In this document: piece after piece, positions 57,296 through 64,000 of the stretch
Position numbering within the stretch: position 1 is the first letter of the stretch
Layout: each line of letters opens with the position of its first letter
Source: Streptomyces aurantiogriseus
Lineage (GTDB): Bacteria > Actinomycetota > Actinomycetes > Streptomycetales > Streptomycetaceae
Reading direction: 5' to 3'
Assembly: GCF_014649375.1 (NCBI RefSeq)
Contig: NZ_BMSX01000013.1
Location: 62,001-126,000 of the forward strand
Length of the DNA stretch: 64,000 nucleotides
Translations under genes and position numbers: made by a program
Notes under the pieces: model-generated
What the model was told of the DNA's origin: nothing
The model's database searches: none
What the model saw: the letters and a program-made list of their open reading frames with translations, nothing else

Positions 57296-60097
57296 ATGCG
57301 GGCATCGATCAGGCGATATCCGACTTCGCCGCGTCATCCGCCCACCGGACGTTCGCACGAAGGCCGCCCTTCCCTGCTGGACCCGCGCAGCGCAGCCGGG
57401 CAGGTGTTCCTTCTCCAGGTCGTGATCGTGGTGCTGCTGGTCGTGACTGCGGTGGCGGCCATGCTGCTCCAGGCGGCGAGCGACGCTCTGCAGCAGGCGC
57501 GCAGGGAGTCGGTCGTCGCGGCCCAGGCGTTCGCGAGTGCCCCCGGTGTTGTCCAGGCGTTCCGCAGCCCGGACCCGACCGCGGTGCTGCAGCCGCGAGC
57601 CGAAGCGGTACGGAAGCGAACGGGCGTGGATTTCATCGTCGCCATGAGCACAGAGGGAATTCGTTACACGTACCCCTACCCGGAGGAGATCGGGAAGAAG
57701 TTCGTCGGCACCATCGAACCGGCGCGGGAAGGACGTACCGTCATCGAACAGGCCGGCGGACCGCCTCTGCCCGCCGGCAAGGGCACGGCCGTGCAGGCCG
57801 TGGTGCCCGTGACCGACTCCCGGGGCACGGTCGTCGGCCTGGTCTCCGCAGGGATCACGGCCAAGAACGTGTCGAGACTGTGGATGCCACAGCTGCCGAT
57901 CATCGTCGGTGCCGGCGTGGTGGCGCTCGCGCTCGCCACGACCGGTACGTCACTCGTGTCCCGGCGGCTGCGGCGGCAGACCCGCGGTCTGGCGCCGGCG
58001 GAGCTGGCGCGGATGTACGAACACCACGACGCCGTCCTGCACGCTGTGCGCGAAGGGGTGCTGATCACTGACGCCGACGGTCGACTCGTGCTGGCCAACG
58101 ACGAGGCGCAGCGACTGCTGGGCCTTCCGGCGGCGGCGCAGGGACGCCCTGTGCGGGAGCTGGGGCTGCCGGAGCCGATCGGGCGCTTGATCATGTCGCC
58201 CGAGGCGGTGACCGATGAGGTGCATCTCGCGGAGGACCGCTTGCTGGCGGTGAACAAGCGGCCCACATTCCCGCACGCGGTCGAGGAAGGCAGCGTGGTG
58301 ACGCTGCGGGACACGACCGAGCTGGCTGCGGTCTCGGGGCGGGCCGAGGTGGCGCGGGAGCGACTGAAGCTGCTGTACGGGGCCGGGGTGCGCATCGGGA
58401 CGACGTTGGATGTACGGCGTACGGCCCAGGAACTGGCCGACGTGGCCGTGCCGCAGTTCGCGGACGTCGTCACGGTGGATCTGCTGGACTCGGTGCTGCA
58501 GGGATCGGAGCCGACGGCCGAGGGATGGCGGCGTCTTCGGCGTGTGGCGACCAGCGGGGCGCACTGGAGGATGCCTGTGTACCGTGTCGGCGAAGTGATC
58601 ACGTACCTGCCGGGGACCCCGCAGATGCGGACGCTGCCGGAGGGACGGAGCGTGCTGGAGGCGGACCTGCGGCAGGCTCACGGTTGGCAGGAGCAGGATC
58701 CGGACCGCGCTCGAGAGGCTCTGGAGCGCGGGTTGCACGCGCTGGTCACCGTGCCGCTGCGGGCGCGGGGAGTGCCGCTGGGCGTGGCGAACTTCTACCG
58801 GGCGGGTGACTCCCCGCCGTTCGAGCCGGAGGACGTGTCCTTCGCGGAGGAGTTGGCCGCACGGGCCGCCGTGGCCCTCGACAACGCCCGGAGATTCACC
58901 CGGGAACACGCGATGGCGGTGACGCTGCAGCGCAGTCTGCTGCCGCGGGGGCAGCCGGACCAGGACGCGCTGGAGGTGGCCTGGCGATATCTGCCGGCGG
59001 AGGCGGGGGTGGGTGGGGACTGGTTCGACGTCATCCCGCTGCCGGGCGCCCGAGTGGCGCTGGCGATGGGCGACGTCGTCGGCCACGGGCTGCACGCCGC
59101 GGCGACGATGGGGCGGCTGCGCACCGCGGTGCACAACTTCTCGACGCTCGACCTCCCCGTGGAGGAGGTGCTCGGGCAGCTGGACGACCTGGTCGTCCGC
59201 ATGGACAACGAGGAGAGCACCGGTAGTGCCACGGAAGGTCACGAGGGTGAGGGCGTGACGGGTGCGACGTGTCTCTACGCGATCTACGACCCGACAGCGG
59301 GGAAATGCACGATGGCCCGCGCAGGACACCCCGACCCGGTGGTGGTGGGTCCGGACGGGACCGTCACCTGTTCCGACGCGCCGGCATCGGTCCCGCTCGG
59401 ACTGGGAGGCCACCCCTTCGAAACCGCCGAGCTGTACCTGCCCGAAGGTTCGCAACTGGTGCTGTACACCAACGGCCTGGTGGAGGACCGCACCCGCGAC
59501 CTGGACGTCGGGCTGGATGCGCTGCGCCGGGCGTTGGACGGGGCCGGGGGGCGTACCGCGGAGGAGACGTGTCAGGCGGTGATCGATGCGTTGAAGCCGG
59601 CGCATGCCTCCGACGACATCGCGCTGCTCGTGGCACGTACCCGGCTGTTCCCGCCCTCGTGCCTGGCCGAGTGGGACGTGCCGTCGGACCCCGCGGTGGT
59701 GCCCTCGGTGCGGGCGCACTGCAGGGAGAGGTTGCGGGAGTGGGGTCTGGAGGACATCGGATTCACCACGGAGCTGATCGTCAGCGAGTTGGTCACCAAC
59801 GCGATCCGGTACGGATCGCCGCCCGTCACGGTGCGGCTTCTGCACGGGCGCTGTCTGATCTGCGAAGTGTCGGACGGCAGCAGCACATCGCCACGCCTGC
59901 GGCAGGCGACGACCATGGACGAAGGTGGGCGTGGGCTGTTCCTCGTGGCGCAGTTCGCACAGCGCTGGGGAACGCGGTACACACCCCGGGGCAAGGTCAT
60001 CTGGGCGGAACAGAGCGCTGACGACGGCGCAACCGCCGCCACGGGCCACACACCTGTCGACGTTCTGCTCGAGCAGTTCGGTGATCCCGCCCTGTGA
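57296..60097 (+). CDS. Multidomain SpoIIE phosphatase with sensor, PAS, GAF and HATPase domains
   Basis: The 933-residue protein is a two-way switch for partner-switching sigma control. An extracellular sensor (about residues 60-195) lies between two membrane helices (36-60 and 198-218). It is followed by PAS (about 235-345, EGVLITDADGRLVLANDEAQ), GAF (about 370-545), SpoIIE PP2C (about 560-785) with GVGGDWFDVIPL and MGDVVGHGLHA, and an HATPase_c anti-sigma kinase domain (about 810-905) with ELIVSELVTNAIRYGSPP and DEGGRGLFLV. The third PP2C motif reads LYTNGLVE rather than LYTDG, so one metal ligand is Asn. It starts at ATG 57296 behind AAAGG. Confidence 0.92.
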   Translation: MRASIRRYPTSPRHPPTGRSHEGRPSLLDPRSAAGQVFLLQVVIVVLLVVTAVAAMLLQAASDALQQARRESVVAAQAFASAPGVVQAFRSPDPTAVLQPRAEAVRKRTGVDFIVAMSTEGIRYTYPYPEEIGKKFVGTIEPAREGRTVIEQAGGPPLPAGKGTAVQAVVPVTDSRGTVVGLVSAGITAKNVSRLWMPQLPIIVGAGVVALALATTGTSLVSRRLRRQTRGLAPAELARMYEHHDAVLHAVREGVLITDADGRLVLANDEAQRLLGLPAAAQGRPVRELGLPEPIGRLIMSPEAVTDEVHLAEDRLLAVNKRPTFPHAVEEGSVVTLRDTTELAAVSGRAEVARERLKLLYGAGVRIGTTLDVRRTAQELADVAVPQFADVVTVDLLDSVLQGSEPTAEGWRRLRRVATSGAHWRMPVYRVGEVITYLPGTPQMRTLPEGRSVLEADLRQAHGWQEQDPDRAREALERGLHALVTVPLRARGVPLGVANFYRAGDSPPFEPEDVSFAEELAARAAVALDNARRFTREHAMAVTLQRSLLPRGQPDQDALEVAWRYLPAEAGVGGDWFDVIPLPGARVALAMGDVVGHGLHAAATMGRLRTAVHNFSTLDLPVEEVLGQLDDLVVRMDNEESTGSATEGHEGEGVTGATCLYAIYDPTAGKCTMARAGHPDPVVVGPDGTVTCSDAPASVPLGLGGHPFETAELYLPEGSQLVLYTNGLVEDRTRDLDVGLDALRRALDGAGGRTAEETCQAVIDALKPAHASDDIALLVARTRLFPPSCLAEWDVPSDPAVVPSVRAHCRERLREWGLEDIGFTTELIVSELVTNAIRYGSPPVTVRLLHGRCLICEVSDGSSTSPRLRQATTMDEGGRGLFLVAQFAQRWGTRYTPRGKVIWAEQSADDGATAATGHTPVDVLLEQFGDPAL

Positions 60098-60138
60098 CTT
60101 GTCGGACAGCCTTCACACCGGACCGTCCCGCCGGCTGA

Positions 60139-62283
60139 TCACTCCCGCGCGGCCAGCCGCTCCTGCAGCCGCGCGTGCCGGAACTGGTAGACGGGGCCCG
60201 TCGCCCGCAGCAGATTGCGGCGGCGCGCATCCTCGAGGAAGTGCATCAGGCGTACGGGGGTGCCCTCCTCGACATGGAGCTGTACGGCGGTGAGGGCGGT
60301 GCCGACGGCGAGGTTGCCGGCGAGGCCGGACAGGGCGCCGGTCCACAGCACGGCCGTCACGGCGAACAGCACGCCCTGCAGCGGGTTCTGCACCCAGGCC
60401 AGGATGGGGCCGACGTACAGCGCGAGGGCCCAGCCGGTCAGCAGCCCGAGCGAGAGCCGCAGCCCTATGTGATGCCGCCACACGTCACGCGGGCCCACTG
60501 ACCGCGTGTCCACCACCGGGGGCCGGGCGTAGCCCTCCCGCACCTTGTCGTAGCGGCGCCCGGAGCCGAGCGAGAGGAAGGGCGCGCGGGAGAGGATCTC
60601 GTAGCCGCGGCCCGCCGCCAGTACCTCGCTGTAGCCGACGGGCAGGGTGACCAGGTACCAGAACCAGAACGGTGGTGCGATGTCACTCACCAGCGGTACC
60701 ACCACGCAGAGCCCGGAGCCCACGAACAGCCACTGCGCGATGCCCGACAGGACCGTCCCCCGCGTGAAGATGTCGTGCCACCCCGCGCTCGACAGCGGCT
60801 GCGGTTCGCTGAGCTCCGCGACGCGCCGCGCGACCCCGTAGCCGCTCAGGACCGCGGCGAGGGGACCGACGACGGCTGTCAGAAGGGACGGACTGATGCG
60901 CCAGGCCAGCAGAAGGCCCGGAACTCCGCACACCACCGTGGAGACGATCCACACGGCGACCATCCGGGGCCGGTGGCGCGTCCAGCCGGGAATGTGCCAC
61001 CAGCGCAGGTCGCGGGTGCCGTCGCGGGTGAGCCGGGCGGCGATGTGGCGGAGGGCGCGTTCGGCGGTCTCGGGGGAGTAACGAGGGCGGGGGTGGCCCG
61101 GGCGGGGGGTGTAGGCGGCGGTGACGGCGTGGTCGAGGAGATGGTTCTCGATGGCGGCGGGGGTGGGGAAGCGGACGGGGTCGAGGAGCTCGTCGACGGG
61201 TTTGTCGTCGGCGTAGACATCGCGGATCAGGGCGATGGCGAGGGGACTGGCCAGGGCGGCGGCGACGGCGGTGTGCGGCGCGTCCTCGTCGAGGAGGCGG
61301 TCGGTCACGGCCCGCCAGGCCGGCGGGGGCGTGGCGGGCAGCCGGTTGAGGAGGTACGCGGCCGCGTCGGCCGGCCGCACCGGCTGGATCTCCAGCGCGA
61401 GGGCACCACCCAGCCGCGCCTTTCTCGCGGTGAGGACGGCTTCCTTGGCGCGGGAGACGAGCACGAGCCGGAACGGAGCCCTCTCCAGCGCGCTCACCAT
61501 CGCACCCCGCAGCCGGCCGGACACCTCGTCGAGACCGTCCAGGAAGAGGGCGATCCGGCCCGACTCGAGCAAGGCTCGGGCACGGTCCCGCCCGCCCCGT
61601 CCGTGGAACAGGGTGTACTCGCGGGTGAGCCGGCCGGCGGCCCAGTCGGTGGCACTGTCCTCGGCGGGCTCCCAGCCGTCGAGCGAGAGCAGGACGGGGA
61701 CGGGAATACGGGCCCGGTCCGCGGGGGCCGCCTGGGCCCGATGGGCGAGTGCGTCGAGGAGCAGCAGTACGGCGGCGGCCGTCTTCCCCGCCGCCGGCGG
61801 ACCGACGAGCAGCAGCCGGCCGGAGGCCAGCCCGCCGTAGACGGCGTGCAGCTCGGGCAGCCCACCGCCGCCGCGGAGCTGAGCCCGGGTCGTGAGACCG
61901 ACCCCCGGCAACGGCGCGAACCGCGCCCGCCCCCCTTCGGCGGTCGCCCCGACGACCCGCCCGGCCACGTTCCGCTCGCTCACCCGCCACCGCACGGGCA
62001 GCGGCGCGGGCTCCAGCAGCCGCCGCAGCCCGGCTTCCTCGTGCCACTGCGCCCCGACGACACGGGCGAGTTCGTCGGCGGTGGTGTCGAGGGGAGAGGT
62101 GGGGGCGGGGGTGGTGTGGTGGTGGACGTTGAGGGTGTTGTGGTCACCGGCCTGGAAGGCGGTGGGGCCGTGGAAGGTGTTCCCGGAGACTTCGGCGGAA
62201 GCGGGGTCTCTGGGCTCGGGGTCTCTGGGCTCGGCGTCTCTGGGATCTCTGGGAGCGGGGTCTCTGGGAGCGGGGGCGGTCAT
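60139..62283 (-). CDS. NACHT STAND NTPase with N-terminal RHIM-like motif and membrane C-terminus
   Basis: The 714-residue protein starts at ATG 62283. A PRDP-repeat tail (residues 5-27) leads to an RHIM-like motif, residues 34-52: GNTFHGPTAFQAGDHNTLN. A winged linker follows (about 60-150), then a NACHT NTPase: Walker A GPPAAGKT (161-168) and Walker B RIALFLDGLDE (243-253). A helical arm and four or more membrane helices follow (for example MVAVWIVSTVVCGVPGLLLA and LRLSLGLLTGWALALYVGPI). The end FLEDARRRNLLRATGPVYQF is a usual NACHT end. ATP-driven oligomerisation should bring the RHIM-like motifs together to template amyloid in the partner protein. Its ATG overlaps the partner's stop (ATGA). 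Confidence 0.93.
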   Translation of the reverse strand: MTAPAPRDPAPRDPRDAEPRDPEPRDPASAEVSGNTFHGPTAFQAGDHNTLNVHHHTTPAPTSPLDTTADELARVVGAQWHEEAGLRRLLEPAPLPVRWRVSERNVAGRVVGATAEGGRARFAPLPGVGLTTRAQLRGGGGLPELHAVYGGLASGRLLLVGPPAAGKTAAAVLLLLDALAHRAQAAPADRARIPVPVLLSLDGWEPAEDSATDWAAGRLTREYTLFHGRGGRDRARALLESGRIALFLDGLDEVSGRLRGAMVSALERAPFRLVLVSRAKEAVLTARKARLGGALALEIQPVRPADAAAYLLNRLPATPPPAWRAVTDRLLDEDAPHTAVAAALASPLAIALIRDVYADDKPVDELLDPVRFPTPAAIENHLLDHAVTAAYTPRPGHPRPRYSPETAERALRHIAARLTRDGTRDLRWWHIPGWTRHRPRMVAVWIVSTVVCGVPGLLLAWRISPSLLTAVVGPLAAVLSGYGVARRVAELSEPQPLSSAGWHDIFTRGTVLSGIAQWLFVGSGLCVVVPLVSDIAPPFWFWYLVTLPVGYSEVLAAGRGYEILSRAPFLSLGSGRRYDKVREGYARPPVVDTRSVGPRDVWRHHIGLRLSLGLLTGWALALYVGPILAWVQNPLQGVLFAVTAVLWTGALSGLAGNLAVGTALTAVQLHVEEGTPVRLMHFLEDARRRNLLRATGPVYQFRHARLQERLAARE
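62195..62283. repeat. PRDP-coding minisatellite in the NACHT gene
   Basis: Units of roughly 12-15 bp with GGGTCTCTGGG, some with GGATCTCTGGG, run through the first codons of the NACHT gene, coding PRDP and PRDPE units. It forms a variable linker before the RHIM-like motif. Confidence 0.75.
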
Positions 62284-62714
62284 CCGCCGGACCCGAAGTT
62301 GTTCTCCTGCCGGTTGTGATCGCCGGTCTGCACGGCGACGGGCCCGTGAAAGGTGTTGCCGGTCACCGCGCCACCGGCGGACCCGCTGCCGAAGTCCTTG
62401 GCGAGCGCGCCGAGTTGCCCGACGAGCAGCTCCCGCTCCTCTTCGCCGAGAGACTCCAGCAAGGAGGCGAACTCCCCCTGCCACAACACCGCGTGCACCG
62501 CCCGCACCCGTTCCCGCTCACCCTCCTCGGCGGCGGCCAGCACGGCGGCGGTCCGGTCGAGCCGGTCCAGGGCCTCGGCCTCCCGGGCGCCGTCACCCCG
62601 CCCCACGAGCCGCGCACAGCGCGTTCTGAACCAGGCCCAGGTGTCCGACCCGGCGGCCTGAACGACGGCCATCCCGCCCCCGGCCGCGACCGCGGTCAAC
62701 GCTTCTGTCAGCAT
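62280..62714 (-). CDS. Small helical protein with C-terminal RHIM-like amyloid motif, partner of the NACHT protein
   Basis: The 144-residue protein starts at ATG 62714. Residues 1-110 are all-helical: a hydrophobic first helix (MLTEALTAVAAGGGMAVVQA), then WAWFRTRCARLVGR, then Glu/Arg-rich helices to LGALAKDF. Residues 119-140 are GNTFHGPVAVQTGDHNRQEN plus NF, the same motif as in the NACHT protein. This fits a bacterial Bell-like effector domain plus amyloid signalling motif, in which amyloid templating from the activated NACHT protein turns on the helical domain, perhaps to damage membranes. Its stop overlaps the NACHT start. It is short, typical of such effectors. Confidence 0.9.
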   Translation of the reverse strand: MLTEALTAVAAGGGMAVVQAAGSDTWAWFRTRCARLVGRGDGAREAEALDRLDRTAAVLAAAEEGERERVRAVHAVLWQGEFASLLESLGEEERELLVGQLGALAKDFGSGSAGGAVTGNTFHGPVAVQTGDHNRQENNFGSGG

Positions 62715-63002
62715 GCAGGTCCGATCCCCCCTGGTCGGACGCCCCTTGGAGCGGGGCGAGTAGGCGCATGCTAGCGATGGATGTCGTGGTGCAGGGGGAA
62801 AGTTGGGGGAAACGACCTCTGCACCCTCCGTGCCGAGCAGCCACCGGGGCAACTGTGCCGAAGAACGTGACACCGAGGCTGAGACGCCTCGTACGGCCAT
62901 CGGCCGCCACAGTTGGACTCTGTCCAAACGATCGTCGACGTCAGTAGCCTGGCCGCAAGTTCAGGAGCCGGCACTGGAAGCCGGCGAACGATATGGGGGG
63001 CA

Positions 63003-63218
63003 ATGCGAGTCACCTACGACGCCTCGGCGAACATGGCGTACATCTATCTCGTCGACAGGATCGCCCCGGGCGAAGCCGTCGAACAGGTGGTTGCCGGGGA
63101 GGACACCACCGCGGTGCTCGACCTCGACTCGCAGGGCCGGGTTCTGGGCATCGAACTGTTCGACGCCAGGCGCCGGTTGCATCCCGATCTGCTGGATGTC
63201 GCTGAGCGGATCGGTTGA
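63003..63218 (+). CDS. DUF2283 protein
   Basis: The 71-residue protein is a single DUF2283 domain: MRVTYDASANMAYIYLVD, then VLDLDSQGRVLGIELFDA. The family is small, beta-rich and widespread, with unknown function. The ATG follows a GGGGGG run. It diverges from the small partner of the NACHT gene with 288 bases between starts. In that gap no further gene is seen. Confidence 0.9.
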   Translation: MRVTYDASANMAYIYLVDRIAPGEAVEQVVAGEDTTAVLDLDSQGRVLGIELFDARRRLHPDLLDVAERIG

Positions 63219-63346
63219 GGGGCTGGTTGCCGAGACGCCGCTTTTCTGAGGTGAGGTGAGGCGTGAGGGCCTTGGCCGCTCAGGTGTCCCAAAGCGTGAT
63301 CCCACCTACGGGGGTGTCAGCAGGCCATGGCGAACGGCTTGGGGAA

Positions 63347-63775
63347 ATGAAGGCGTTCTGGATGTATCTCAGGGTGGTCAGTGAGTCCTTGCAGCCGGAG
63401 GAGATCTCCCGGCGGCTGGGAGTGGACCCTGATGAGTCGACAGCGATCGGGAGTCGCAGGCACGCCGGGTCGCCTCCCCGATCGCACGCGAGCTGGGTAC
63501 GACGGGCGGACCGGCCCGGGCAGGCCGGCGCGCGACCGGAAGACCTGGAACCGGTGATCCTCGGGTGGGGGCTGGACTTCGCCCATGCCCTTGGACAGTT
63601 GGTCGCCTCCGGCGAGGCGGTCGTCTCCCTGGAGATCGTTCAGGAGATCCGGGACCTCGACGACTCGCAGCAGAAGGGCATCTTCCTGGGAGCCGAGCTG
63701 ATGTCCTGGCTGGGCGCGGCCAAGGCGTCGCTCGACATCGACCAGTACGTATTCCATGAGTGCGATGAGGGATGA
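63347..63775 (+). CDS. DUF4279 protein
   Basis: The 142-residue protein is a DUF4279 domain: AFWMYLRVVSESLQPEEISR, RRLGVDPDESTAIGSRR, and later GVALSLEI-like strand (here AVVSLEIVQEIRDLD). DUF4279 proteins often occur in polymorphic toxin, immunity or defence loci, but their role is unknown. The ATG follows GGGGAA. Adjacent DUF2283 and nearby NACHT genes fit a small defence island. Confidence 0.85.
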   Translation: MKAFWMYLRVVSESLQPEEISRRLGVDPDESTAIGSRRHAGSPPRSHASWVRRADRPGQAGARPEDLEPVILGWGLDFAHALGQLVASGEAVVSLEIVQEIRDLDDSQQKGIFLGAELMSWLGAAKASLDIDQYVFHECDEG

Positions 63776-63940
63776 GCCGCGTTGCCGATTTGAACTGAGT
63801 GAAATTCGGCGGCAACGGGGAAAGTTGCCAACTCGGAATGAATGACGGCAGAGACGGTCTGCCGCCAGGCCTCCTTGACAGACCGGAGCAGTGGCGGACG
63901 GTGTGCCGGAGGTGCCCGGCGACCTGGGGTCGGATCGGAC

Positions 63941-64000
63941 GTGAGCGCACATTCAACCGCCACGACCGTCGACCCGGCGAACTCAAGCGGTCACAGCACC
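63941..64000 (+). CDS. Possible start of a gene running off the right edge
   Basis: From GTG 63941 an open frame (VSAHSTATTVDPANSSGHST) continues to the end. The low-complexity Ser/Thr start is common for Streptomyces membrane transporters. Only 20 codons are visible, with a weak GGA-type ribosome site, so this is a guess. The 165 bases before it hold nothing recognisable. Confidence 0.25.
   Translation, partial: MSAHSTATTVDPANSSGHST

Overview
The window is about 72% G+C with strong G/C preference at third codon positions, GTG and TTG starts, short intergenic gaps, and several short repeat families typical of Streptomyces intergenic DNA. Together with homodimeric AceE, a terD cluster, DUF2277, and SpoIIE-type phosphatases with HATPase tails, this points to a Streptomyces chromosome (or a close relative). 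I see no plasmid, phage, insertion sequence or CRISPR array. One tRNA gene (Val, anticodon TAC) is present.

Layout. 1-7.4 kb: the end of a serine hydrolase gene, a GNAT gene broken by a 41-bp repeat, a MerR/aldo-keto reductase pair, a DUF4429-SHOCT protein, a DUF1023 hydrolase, and a divergent TetR/DHA2 efflux pair. 7.5-12.5 kb: a potassium channel, aceE, DUF3052 and an AhpE-type peroxiredoxin. 12.6-21.7 kb: a Ter stress locus with two tandem terD genes, a DUF475/TerC-like membrane protein, two further TerD-fold proteins, then a row of CitE-like lyase, a double phosphoribosyltransferase-PELOTA fusion and a HAD phosphatase. This last row is the predicted nucleoside-like-metabolite module of Ter systems. 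22-30 kb: a cell-envelope group with a secreted PGRP amidase, a class A PBP with a degenerate transpeptidase site, a polysaccharide-deacetylase-like protein and an Amidase_6 protein.

30-50 kb is mixed housekeeping and accessory content: membrane and coiled-coil proteins, a DUF4097 lipoprotein, tRNA-Val, a serine hydrolase, GNATs, a ketopantoate reductase, DedA, DoxX, a flavoprotein, PhoD, a secreted HNH nuclease, a GDT1-family Mn/Ca exporter behind a yybP-ykoY-type leader, a HAD phosphatase, a peptidoglycan-binding protein, and a DHA2 transporter fused to a MarR-like domain. 50-60 kb: an FHA protein, an O-methyltransferase behind an operator-like palindrome, DUF2330, a GT87-PAP2 fusion, a lipoprotein and two adjacent SpoIIE-type phosphatases.

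The most interesting system is at 60.1-62.7 kb: a NACHT STAND NTPase with a multi-span membrane C-terminus, translationally coupled to a small helical protein. Both carry the same RHIM-like motif, GNTFHGP followed by Q-x-G-D-H-N. This is the layout expected of a bacterial amyloid-signalling NLR/effector pair, a likely regulated-cell-death or defence module. Small DUF2283 and DUF4279 genes follow to its right.
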